Both the position numbers and the translations under genes were made by a program. Shown piece by piece: positions 55,077 to 64,000 of a DNA stretch of 64,000 nt (positions are counted from its first letter, which is position 1; the number at the start of each line of letters is the position of its first letter). The stretch comes from Cryptomeria japonica. Taxonomy: Eukaryota > Streptophyta > Pinopsida > Cupressales > Cupressaceae. The notes beneath the pieces were generated by a model, which had not been told where the DNA came from, ran no database searches, and saw only the letters and a list, made by a program, of their open reading frames with translations. The DNA lies in the NCBI RefSeq assembly GCF_030272615.1, contig NC_081413.1:608008209-608072208 (forward strand), read 5' to 3'.

Positions 55077-58000
55077 TCAAGTCTCTATCGGAGGGGCAAA
55101 AACCCCTAACCTATCTCTCAAATACTCAAATGATTCCTTAGATAGCGGTTTAGTGAATATATCTGCAAGCTATTTTTTAGTGTTCACATAAACCAATTTG
55201 ACTTCCTTTTCTTCTACCTTATCCTTCAGAAAGTTATACTTTATTGATATATGCTTAGTCTTAGAGTGAAATACCAGATTCTTAGACATGTCAATAGCTA
55301 CAGAGTTATCACAATACATAACTACCGGTTCACTACAATTTACCTTGATATCCTTCAACATTTGCTTCATCCACAAGACTTGAGTACAATTGGTTGCTGC
55401 TACAACATTTTTCAGCTTCTGTAGTAGATAAAGAAATGCATGACTATTTTTTGTTGATCCATGAAACTAGTTTCTTTCCAATAAAGAAAGCTCCACCATA
55501 AGTGTTCTTCCTGTCATGCGTATCACCTGTCATCTGTATCATCTGTATATACACATAAAGTGAAATCATCATCTCGAGAATACCATAATCTATATTCTGT
55601 TGTTCCTTGCAAATGCCAGAATATTCTCTTTACTTCACATTCATGATTTTCTTTAGGATTACTTTGATATCTTGAAATAATACTTACTGCATTCATAATA
55701 TCAGGCGTAGTCTAAGTTAAATATAATAGACCACCAATCATAGACTTATACCTTGTCGGATTTATCGATGTAGAAGTATCCTTGATAGATAATTTCTCAC
55801 TTGTCACCATAGGAGTAATTACCGGTTTGGAATTATCCATACCAAACTTTTTCAACAATTCCCTCAGATACTTAGTTTGACAGATAAAAATGCCTTTGTC
55901 AGTCTGAGTAATCTGCAACCTAAGAAGAATCTCATCTCACCAATCATGGACATTTCAAATTCATTTTTCTTATTATTAGAAAATTCTATGCACAATTTAT
56001 CTTCACCTCCAAAAATGATATCACCAACAAATACTTCAATAATCAGGATATCATCATCAGTGATCTTATAATATAAATTACTATCAGCACTGCCTTTAGT
56101 AAAACCAAGCTTCAAAAGATATTTATCCAATTTTGCATACCAAGCTCTAGGAGGTTGTTTGAGTCCATATAAATCTTTATTCAATCTGCAAACCATATCT
56201 TTATCATCTATCAGTGAAAATCCATCAGGTTTCTCAATGTATACTTCTTCCTCAAGTTCACCATTCAAAAATGCACATTTAACATCCATTTGATAAACCT
56301 TATAGTTCTTATAAGCTGCATAGACAAGAAATAGTCTAACAGCTTCAATTCTAGTTGCAGGTGTAAATGTCTCACCATAATCAATTCCTTCCATTTGAGA
56401 ATATCTTTTACAAACCAATCTAGCCTTGTTTCTTACAAATTTACCATCCTCATTCAGTTTATTTCTAAAAACCCATTTAGTTCCACTAACATTCTTATTT
56501 TTAGGTCGGGGAACTAAAGTCCAAGTCTCATTTTTCTCTATTTGATCTAATTCATCTTCCATAGCCTTTAACCAATGTTTATCTTTACAAGCTTCAATAA
56601 CAGATGCTGGTTCAATTTGAGAAATAAGACATACCTCTTCATTTTCTAGTCTTCTTCTTGTCATAACTCCCTTGTTCCTATCTCCAATGATTTGATCTTT
56701 AGAATGATTTAATCTTACATACCTTGGTGTCTTCTGATCTTTAGGTTCACTAATCTGGTCATCAATCATAGGTGAATTTTCTGATTGTGTCAGTGTAACT
56801 ATCTCAGTTTCCTGTATTGGTTGAGGCATTGTCAATTCAGTTATGATCATTTTCACTACTGGTTCCCTGTCATATGATATAAATTGATTTTTCTAGTGCT
56901 CATCCACTTTCACATTAGCGCTCTCCACAATTTTCTGCAAACTTTTGTTATAAAATCTATATGCTTTGCTTTGAATTGAATAACCAAGAAATATCCCTTC
57001 ATCACATCTAGGATCAAACTTTCCAATTGAATCATCCCTTTTGATATAACTTTTTCTTCCAAAAATTCTGAAATATTGAACAGTAGGTGTATGTCCAAAC
57101 CATAGTTCATAAGGGGTTTTACTGATTTCACCTTTGATGTGAACTCTGTTGAATGTGTAGATTGTTGTACTCACTACTTCTCTCCAGTAGATGTGAGGCA
57201 ATTTGACTTCCATCATCATAGTTCTTGCTACATCTAAAATGGTTTTGTTCTTCCTTCCCACAACTCCATTCTGCTGAGGAGTCCTAGGTGCAGATAATTT
57301 TCTCCTAATTCCATTTGTGTCACAATAACTATTAAATTCATGAGAAGTAAACTCACCACCTTGATCTGATCTTAGACATTTGATTTTCAATCCAGTTTTT
57401 GTTTCAACCTTTGCTTTAAAGATCTTGAATTTCTCAAAAGCTTCAGACTTCTCCCTAAGAAAAGTCACCCACATCATCCTAGAATAGTCATCAATTATTA
57501 GCATGAAATACCTATCACCTTGGAAGCTTCTAGTCCTTGCTAGACCACATAAATCAATGTGAATCAAATCAAGTACATCATTAGATTTATCATGTATGCT
57601 CTTAAAAGAAGTTCTAACTTACTTTCCCAATTGACATTCCTTACATATTGGATTATGAGGCTTCATAATCTTAGGTATATCTCTAACTGCCTTAGTTGAA
57701 CTGATCTTAACAATACAATCAAAATTAACATGACACAACCTCTTATGCCATAACCAACTCTCATGAATATGAGCAATCAAACATGTCTTATTACCAGTGT
57801 TCAAGTGAAAGATATTACCTCCAGTCTGAATACCGGTTGCAATCTCCAAACCAATATTGTTAATGATTTTGCATTTTCTATCTTTAAACTGAAGTTGGAA
57901 ACCCTTGTCCACCAATTGAACAAAACTCAAAATATTATGCTTTAAACCTTCTACATAATAGACATTATCAGTATTATGCTTATCATCCAAAGAAATAATA

Positions 58001-58221
58001 CCTCTACCTTTGATCATACAAGCTTTGTCATCTCCAAATCTGACTTGACCACCATTGTATTCTTGCAGGGACAAAATTTTTCTTTTATCTCCAAGCATAT
58101 GATGTGAGCATCCACTATCAATTACCCATTCATCCTTGTCTTCAACTTTCGTTGCCAGGGCCTTTTCTTCATTCTCTAAAGCTGGTGTCGAATCATCTTC
58201 TTTAAAGCATAGAACACTCAT
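55077..58221 (-). pseudogene. Copia pol, element B
   Basis: Protease WVIDSGCSHHM (about 58125-58093), integrase (HKRLCH and CKEC zinc site; MLIIDDYSRMMW; LRSDQGGEF), reverse transcriptase ([40 protein letters not shown]) and the start of RNase H are recognisable. The third integrase acidic residue is Gly (NGVVGRKNKTI). The reverse transcriptase active site reads FVGD where the family has YVDD. A frameshift near 55915 and stops disrupt the end; around 55480-55560 the RNase H region contains a short ATCATCTGTAT-type duplication. It could act neither in integration nor in copying. Confidence 0.85.
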
Positions 58222-59276
58222 TCCTTTCCATTATCGGATCCACTAGCAGATTCTGTTGCTAATTCATCCTCAAAGTTATCACTTACTCCTTCCCCACCCA
58301 CTATGTAGCATTGTTTGCTTTTCTTGAATCTATATCTATTATGGTTAGGTTTAAATGATTTCTTAACTCTTTCTTCAAATCTTGCATTCCTTTCAGGACA
58401 TCTATATGCAAAATGACAAATCTTATTACATGCAAAACATTTAAAAGGTGCTTTTCCTTCGTACTTACTTCTTGTTGGTCCTTTAGGTACTCTTCTAGCA
58501 AATAAGGCTTCGAGTTGATCAAATTCTTCAAATTATTTCCTTATATCTTCCAATTCCTTTGCATATAAGACTTTCCAATCACTCTTGTCAGTAGATGTTG
58601 ATGCATGAAAAGCAGGTTCAGATTTTGCAGCTCCAGAAGGTCCAAATTCTTCAAGCTCAAAAGCAAATAATTTTCCAATCAAAATGTCTCTATTAACTGA
58701 AGTGCTTCCCATTGTTCTCAACTCATTAATTGTAGTTGCTTTCATCTTGTAAGCCAGTGGAAGGGCTCTCAAGACTTTGGAAACTATTTCATCTTCACTC
58801 AGAGATCCTCCACAACATTGAATTCCCATAACAATCTCATTTACTCTTTCCATAAATACAACAATTCTTTCATTATCTTCCATCTTCAAGTTTTCATATC
58901 TTACCCAGTAACCATCAAGTTTAACAATTTTGATAGTAGGATCACCTTCATTCAGAGTTTGCAATTTATCCCACATAACCTTTGCCAATGATTTATCAGT
59001 TAATCCCATGATTTGTTGATCAGTAAGTGCACACAAGAGGGCTTCTCTAGCTCTACAATCATTTTTAATATTCTTGTCCAGGTCTGCAGGAGCAGGATTG
59101 CCAGATGCCAGATCAAAAGGCGTGTATCCTTTCTCAGTGATCTCCCAAATATCCTTGCCAAGACATCTAAGATGAGTCTCCATTCGGATTTTCCATATCC
59201 CATAGTTTGTTCCATCAAGCTTAGGGATTTATCTTCTGAAAATAATTGCCGGTGGATTTGAAGTGTTAGCTGCCAT
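58222..59276 (-). pseudogene. Copia gag, element B
   Basis: ATG 59276 begins MAANTSNPPAIIFRR and meets a stop at codon 16 (59231-59229). Beyond it the Gag core is open to 58533 (GLTDKSLAKVMWDKLQTL; LSEDEIVSKVLRALPLAYKM). The zinc knuckle CFACNKICHFAYRC lies near 58445-58400, with the metal-binding residues kept and the usual Gly before His changed to Cys. Frameshifts follow before the protease. It resembles element A's Gag closely. Confidence 0.85.
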
Positions 59277-59320
59277 AGGATCTACCTCAAGCGGTTACGC
59301 TTCTGCAAAAGAGGACCAAA

Positions 59321-59334
59321 GCTTTGATACAAAT
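59321..59334 (-). other. Degraded primer-binding site of element B
   Basis: GCTTTGATACAAAT on the plus strand is the complement of a changed ATTTGTATCAAAGC, compared with ATTGGTATCAGAGC in element A. Position next to the LTR fixes the call. Confidence 0.7.
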
Positions 59335-60585
59335 TGTTAGGATAACTAGTGAACAACTAAGAGGGGGGGGGGGGGGGGTTGAATCAGTTGTTAACAGATT
59401 ATATCAATTAATCCACTTTATAACCTTAAACTAGAGCATAAACATTAAGTATTGGAATAACAGAAACATATACTGGTAAGCAATGCAACTTAACAATAAA
59501 ACAGATAATTAACACAATGCAACCATACCACATAACACCATGATTTGTACGTGGAAAACCCAGAAAGGGAAAAACCACGGTTAGAAGCCTACCCACAGTC
59601 AGATGATACTTCTATAGAAAGTATGTGATATAATGAGGGGCTTGCACATGCAAGAAGGCACACTGCCTAGAGCATACTGCTCATTACAAAAGAGTCTCAC
59701 TGACTACAGAGAGGTTATAACCACCTCAAGATAAATGGACAACAATCCAATAAAGTGAACTGCGAGAGATAGCATCTACCATGCCTGATTATAGTCCCGG
59801 TTAAGCTCAATACCGGAGGCCTTTAACCTCTTCCATAATCCCAATTCGATCATCTATGATTGACCAAATCTCCTTTGCATAAGATATTACATTTCACGAC
59901 CACGATACCTTTTTCCCATGATCTACAATGAGAGCTTATATCAATTTATACCAATCCTAAGGCCTAAACCAATTAGGTCGGCCACCTAAAAGATATTACA
60001 ATAAGATCAAAACATAAATCCATATTACAACAATAACCAATCCATAAAACATCTTGAAACATCTTGGTAACATGTAGAGTACACGTTAACATGATACCGG
60101 TCCATAACCTAGATAGGTACCAGACCTATTCTGGGTCCACCACGCCAAAGAAATGTCTTCAAGTAGTTGAAGCACGATCAAAGAACATCTTTAGCATCCT
60201 GAAATCCATCTAGAAGCCGCACCAACACCACTTATGCATCCTGTCAAGATTCCTCAGTGAAAACTCTGCCAGTTAAACCTTAAACCAATGTCTGTATGGG
60301 TTTACAAGAGTGTATGATGGCATCTGATTACCAAGTCAATACCAATAGACCAAAACATGCTCTAGAAGCATGTAACACATAAAATCAAACATTTTCCATA
60401 GATCCAAACATGCTGAAAGTGTCTAACAAATAGTCTCTTCTGTCAGTAACACTAGATCTTCTTTCGGTAACCAAAACCTGTCTGCCGGTAATAGCTAGTG
60501 TCGGTAACTAACCATAACAGCTAGTGTTGACATCAATGACAAAACATCAATGCAACACATAATCAATTCCACCATAATGCCAACA
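59335..60585 (-). repeat. 5' LTR of element B
   Basis: In plus-strand order it starts TGTTAGGATAACTAGTG and ends CCATAATGCCAACA. It has a run of 15 or more G at about 59364-59380 where the other LTR reads GAGTGGGGGAGGG. Confidence 0.85.
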
Positions 60586-61751
60586 GTTTTGTCATTGATG
60601 TCAACACTAGCTATTTGGATGCTTTACCAACACCCTTCTGGTCCGGGTAGGTTGAGTAGTCTTTGGTTAACTTGGATCTAGCATGATCCGGTTGACTCCG
60701 GTATAATCTGGTGATGGAATTGACTTGTTCATAATGCTTATACTCATATTTGGTCAGTTGGTTTTGGTTTGGTGATTGGATGTTATCATGCTTGCTATGA
60801 AGATTGGTTTTTGGTTCCGGCAAGGGTTGCATCAATAGAGCTTTTGGTGGAGATATTTGATACATTGCATAATTGGTGTTGGTGCATCTTCTGATGGAGT
60901 TTCAGGATGCTATTGGTGATCATGTTCGAGACTTGGCATTTGGAGAACATTGCTGAAGCGCGTGGACCTATACTTGGTCCCGGTTGATCTAGGTTATGGA
61001 CTGACATTGATGTAAAGTGTGGATATGACCTATTGTTGTATTTCCGAGATGTCTTATGTGTTGGATATTATTTGTTTTGGTCTAAGGCCGACATGGTTTG
61101 TAATTATGTAATTGGTTCATTGTTTGGTAGCCAACCTGATTGTTTATGGTTGAGGGTTTGTATAAATAAGATGTGAGATCTCATTGTAGATCATCATGGT
61201 TATTGTAAGAGGTCATGGTCAAGGAATGTAATGTGCGAATAATGTAATATCATTCAGGCAGAGGAGTTGGTCAATCATTGGAGATCGAATTGGGTTTGTA
61301 AGAGGATTTAGTCCTCCAGTATTGAGCTTAACCGAACTGTACTCAGGCATAGGAGATGCTATCTTTTGCAGTTCAACACTTCTCCGAATTGTATTATGGA
61401 TTTGTATGTAGTCAGTGAGACTCCTTTTGTGATGAGCAGTGTGCTCTAGGCTATTGGCCTTCCTGCAAGTGCAAGCCCCTTCATTGTAAATTCACATACT
61501 TACTGCATAAGTATTATTTAACTGTGGGTAGGCTTCCCACTGTGGTTTTTCCCTTTACCGAGTTTTCCACGTACAAATCTTGGTGTTGTGTGGATGGCTT
61601 TTATTCCAAGTGATTATTGTTTATGCTTAATTGGATTAATTGCTATTCTGGTATTGTTGTTTTAAATTGCTAATGCTTCCGATAATCTGTGACAACTAAT
61701 TCACCACCCCCCCCCTCTCAGTTGTCTTCTGGTTATGTGAATTGTCTGACA
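60586..61751 (+). repeat. 3' LTR of element A, second piece
   Basis: Resumes at GTTTTGTCATTGATGTCAAC and ends AATTGTCTGACA, matching 47669-48819. A TATA box lies at 61161-61168. Open frames 60611-61007 on the minus strand mirror those in the 5' LTR and are not genes. Confidence 0.85.
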
Positions 61752-61756
61752 ATTTG
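61752..61756. repeat. Target duplication ATTTG of element A (right)
   Basis: Matches 47620-47624. Confidence 0.85.
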
Positions 61757-61789
61757 ATTCTCACGAGGCATTTTATTGAAAGTTTTTGA

Positions 61790-62140
61790 TTGATTTCGAT
61801 TTTTAGTTTGTTTTGAGTTTTTCGATGTTTAGGGTTTTTTTAGGATCATATTTGAATGTTTTTGTTTAATTTTTTGGATTTTTTTATGTTTTTGGTATTT
61901 TGTTTTTTTAAAGCATTTTTAGGAGTATTTTCAACACTTTTTACGATCTTAAGGATTTTTTCATGATTTTTTATGATTTTTTTGGATTTTTTCAGGTCTT
62001 TTTATGATTTTTTAATGACTTTTTATGATTTTTTCATGACTTTTTATGATTTTTTTTTTTAATGATTTTTTCATGACCTTTTAGGATTTTTAGGATTTTT
62101 TTGGGACTTTTTATGATTTTTAAGGATTTTTTCAATCATG
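61790..62140. repeat. T-rich ATGATTTTT-type array
   Basis: Phrases such as CTTTTTATGATTTTTTCATGA and TTTTTAGGATTTTT recur every 15-25 bases. Nearly all the T is on the plus strand. Confidence 0.6.
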
Positions 62141-63386
62141 CGCCCAGTATGCAAACCTATTATGACATGATCTAGGCGATGCATATGGAGATAATGAACT
62201 TAGGCATGACCTATGCTAATGTAGTATGCAAGATGAAGATGAATTCTTATTTGAACAAGGATGATTGTGTGTGTCTTTTATTTTGAAATGCACTAATTGG
62301 ATTAAAGGTGCGAAATGTTTCAGAGATAGGAGTTCAATCCGTTCTCAGAAGACCTTAGACCATCCAACCTAACACACTATGTAACCAATATTTATGAATG
62401 GAGGCGCAAAAAACTTCTCCATCAATTCTTGAAACTTTGATCTTCTTTTGCCCATGTGTGTGAATCTGAGTTTATTCCCACCCTTATAATCATTACAAAC
62501 CCTTGGAATCCTATGTGACTAGCTATGTTAGGTATGCTGACTTTAAAAGCAACCTAGATAGAGCCTCGTTGCCAGCTATATTTTAGGGCTCCTACGAGGT
62601 TATACACTGTAATCTCTCAAATATTTCTCCATTTCCAGTGGGCGCCCATAGGCCTGATGGGGTTATTCACATGTTCCTATAGTCAAGCTTTTATTGCACT
62701 TATATGCAAGATATTTCGGTTATATATCTTTGCTCTTTTTGCCATGATATTTTGATATGGATATTGACATAGCACTTTTTTTTTCTTTTTCATTTTCTTG
62801 TCTTGACTTTGTAAGTAATGAAACCTACTTGGGTATGACGATTACAATGACGCTGAAGCAGAATTTTGGATTTTTCACTAGCCACATGACCAACTAGGTA
62901 TCTATGATGACTTAGAGCATGTGATTAATGTGTGCGATATATAGAAATTGATACACTATGGGTAACAAGACTTGATAGTAAAACCTCTACTCAACCATGG
63001 ATAAAACTCAATCACAATGGTCACGTTGAAGATGAATGACTAAAGAATTTCTAAAGACTTCATGAACAAGTATCTAGGAAATGAGACCACCTTCTCTCCT
63101 TTCAACGTGAATGACTTAGACAATCACCTTGTTTTATTGATGCAACTATATGTGCAAGCAAAGATTATATTCTATGAAGATTGTGAATGTGATACATTTA
63201 GGAAAGAAACTATATGAGATGCATTGTGTTAAGGAAAATGTTATGAAAATGTGAAAAGTAAATGTTAAATTAACCCATCCCGTAGATGTAATATCTTTTT
63301 AGTTGCATGGTGTTCATGGGATCGGTATGAGTTTTGTGTTGATAGTTCATTAGTATTTTCTTGAAGAGTTGAATAAACCTATCTTT
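62141..63386. other. No gene recognised
   Basis: No sustained frame. The text resembles retroelement leader DNA, but no primer site, LTR end or domain was found. Confidence 0.35.
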
Positions 63387-63640
63387 TCATATAGGATATA
63401 AGGACTCAGTTGGGTGTACATGTTCAACATCTCCAATGTTGATTTCCTTAAATTTTGGATTTTCTTGATCATCGGAGGGAAATCTAGCTCTGACACCCAT
63501 GAATTCATCTATAGACTCATCATTTTCAAACCAATCCGACTGTGGTAGACACTCTTGCCCCCAGTATATCAAGTGTGGGTGTATGAGGAAAATAGATTAT
63601 GGTTCAAAAGTTGTCCTGTTTCTATTGATGCACTTGAAGA
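63387..63640 (-). pseudogene. Unidentified acidic coding fragment
   Basis: The minus strand is open for about 60 residues (63572-63387): WFENDESIDEFMGVRARFPS, then DDQENPKFKEINIGDVEHV. The make-up is protein-like and acidic. Adjacent upstream text has stops and probably a frameshift. It may be part of a Gypsy-type polyprotein, but no motif confirms that. Confidence 0.3.
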
Positions 63641-63749
63641 GGATGATGAAGCCAACTAGGTGTTGATCTCATTAGCTGGTGTTATGCTTGTGCTTGAAGA
63701 AGATGATGGAACAATTTGGGTGTTGATTTCATTAGCTGGTGCCATGCTG
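63630..63749. repeat. Two tandem 60-bp units
   Basis: 63630-63689 and 63690-63749 align without gaps (G(C/T)(A/G)CTTGAAGA(G/A)GATGATG start; ATTAGCTGGTG near the end). Sixty bases is 20 codons, so a reading frame across it would be kept. Confidence 0.65.
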
Positions 63750-64000
63750 GTTTCTGTCACCACATTGGCATGTGAAAATGACGCACGTACAATCATTGAT
63801 AAATTGTTCTCTATAGTATGATCTGGATGGGTGATTTATTGATAAGGGGTTCATGAACAACTTGTGTAGAGGGATTGGGATCATGAAGGGGACTAGGAGA
63901 AATGGTAAGCTCATTTGAGAGGGAATCTTGTGAGGAACATGGAGGATTATGACATGGAGATGAAGGGATGGAGTGATCTTGATAAGGATATGGAGAAATA
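63750..64000. other. No gene recognised
   Basis: G/A-rich plus strand with GGAGATGAAGGGATGG-type words at the window end. Open frame 63732-63914 on the minus strand has no domain. Confidence 0.3.

Larger units (their letters stand above)
53477..60585 (-). mobile_element. Copia element B, inserted in A's 3' LTR
   Basis: Minus-strand LTR retrotransposon of 7.1 kb with GTTTT duplications at 53472-53476 and 60586-60590. LTRs lie at 53477-54739 and 59335-60585, and gag-pol between. Its LTR and proteins closely resemble those of A, so the two are subfamilies of one lineage. The opposite direction and the clean split of A's LTR show B is younger than A. Frameshifts, stops and changed catalytic residues make it inactive. 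Confidence 0.85.
47625..61751 (+). mobile_element. Copia element A, split by element B
   Basis: A full LTR retrotransposon with 5' LTR 47625-48819, primer site, gag-pol 48878-53074, purine tract, and a 3' LTR starting at 53432 that is broken at 53476 by element B and resumes at 60586, ending 61751. ATTTG duplications flank the whole. Removing B leaves about 7.0 kb. Stops and frameshifts break gag-pol, and the reverse transcriptase active site is altered, so it cannot move by itself. Confidence 0.85.

Overview
The window looks like heterochromatic or intergenic DNA from a seed plant with a very large, repeat-filled genome. A gymnosperm, probably a conifer, is the most likely source. This rests on old, nested, mutation-riddled Copia, Gypsy and LINE elements, Copia primer sites complementary to plant initiator-Met tRNA, a tRNA-derived SINE, AT-rich sequence, and no intact host gene in 64 kb. 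The species is an inference. No functional protein-coding host gene, tRNA, rRNA or CRISPR array was found; every recognisable coding stretch is a broken transposable-element gene.

Layout. 1-4002: an LTR-like remnant, a decayed retroposon with an A-rich tail at 3001, another LTR-like piece, and part of a repeat family of about 455 bp. 4003-15925: a large L1-type LINE on the minus strand, flanked by 12-bp target duplications (3991-4002 and 15926-15937). It has ORF1 (RNA-binding type, zinc knuckle), ORF2 (endonuclease, reverse transcriptase, zinc-finger region, RNase H) and, unusually, a third ORF after the RNase H domain. ORF1/ORF2 and ORF2/ORF3 overlap at stop/start sites. A Copia element that encodes Gag and protease but no polymerase (7836-12049, 5-bp duplication GAGGG) sits inside the LINE reverse transcriptase. 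15926-32760: the rest of the 455-bp family (tandem at 20455-21650), a Gypsy gag relic on the minus strand near 18.1-18.5 kb, long stretches without recognisable genes, an inverted-repeat pair near 30.8 and 31.7 kb, and a minus-strand LTR-like piece.

32861-37792 is the most unusual part. An array of 18 short GC-rich units with inverted ends surrounds a TATA box. It is followed by a 3.6-kb pseudo-reading frame that holds one frame throughout and carries 17 stops with no frameshift. 37.8-43 kb: LTR-like DNA, a Copia protease-region relic with its 3' LTR, and a 5'-truncated copy of the same LINE family that retains only ORF3. 43-47.6 kb: short tandem repeats, a dimeric tRNA-derived SINE with perfect 13-bp target duplications, and a probable solo LTR. 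47625-61751: Copia element A (plus strand, duplication ATTTG), whose 3' LTR is split by a related Copia element B (53477-60585, minus strand, duplication GTTTT). 61.8-64 kb: T-rich DNA and unidentified sequence resembling retroelement flank.

How the parts relate. The nesting gives a relative order: 455-bp repeat family, then the LINE, then the Gag-protease Copia; and, separately, Copia A before Copia B. Many breaks are transition-type (CAA/CAG/CGA/TGG to stop; Cys to Tyr in two zinc knuckles), as expected from deamination of methylated cytosine in silenced DNA. Catalytic positions are altered in both Copia A and B, so neither could move without help.
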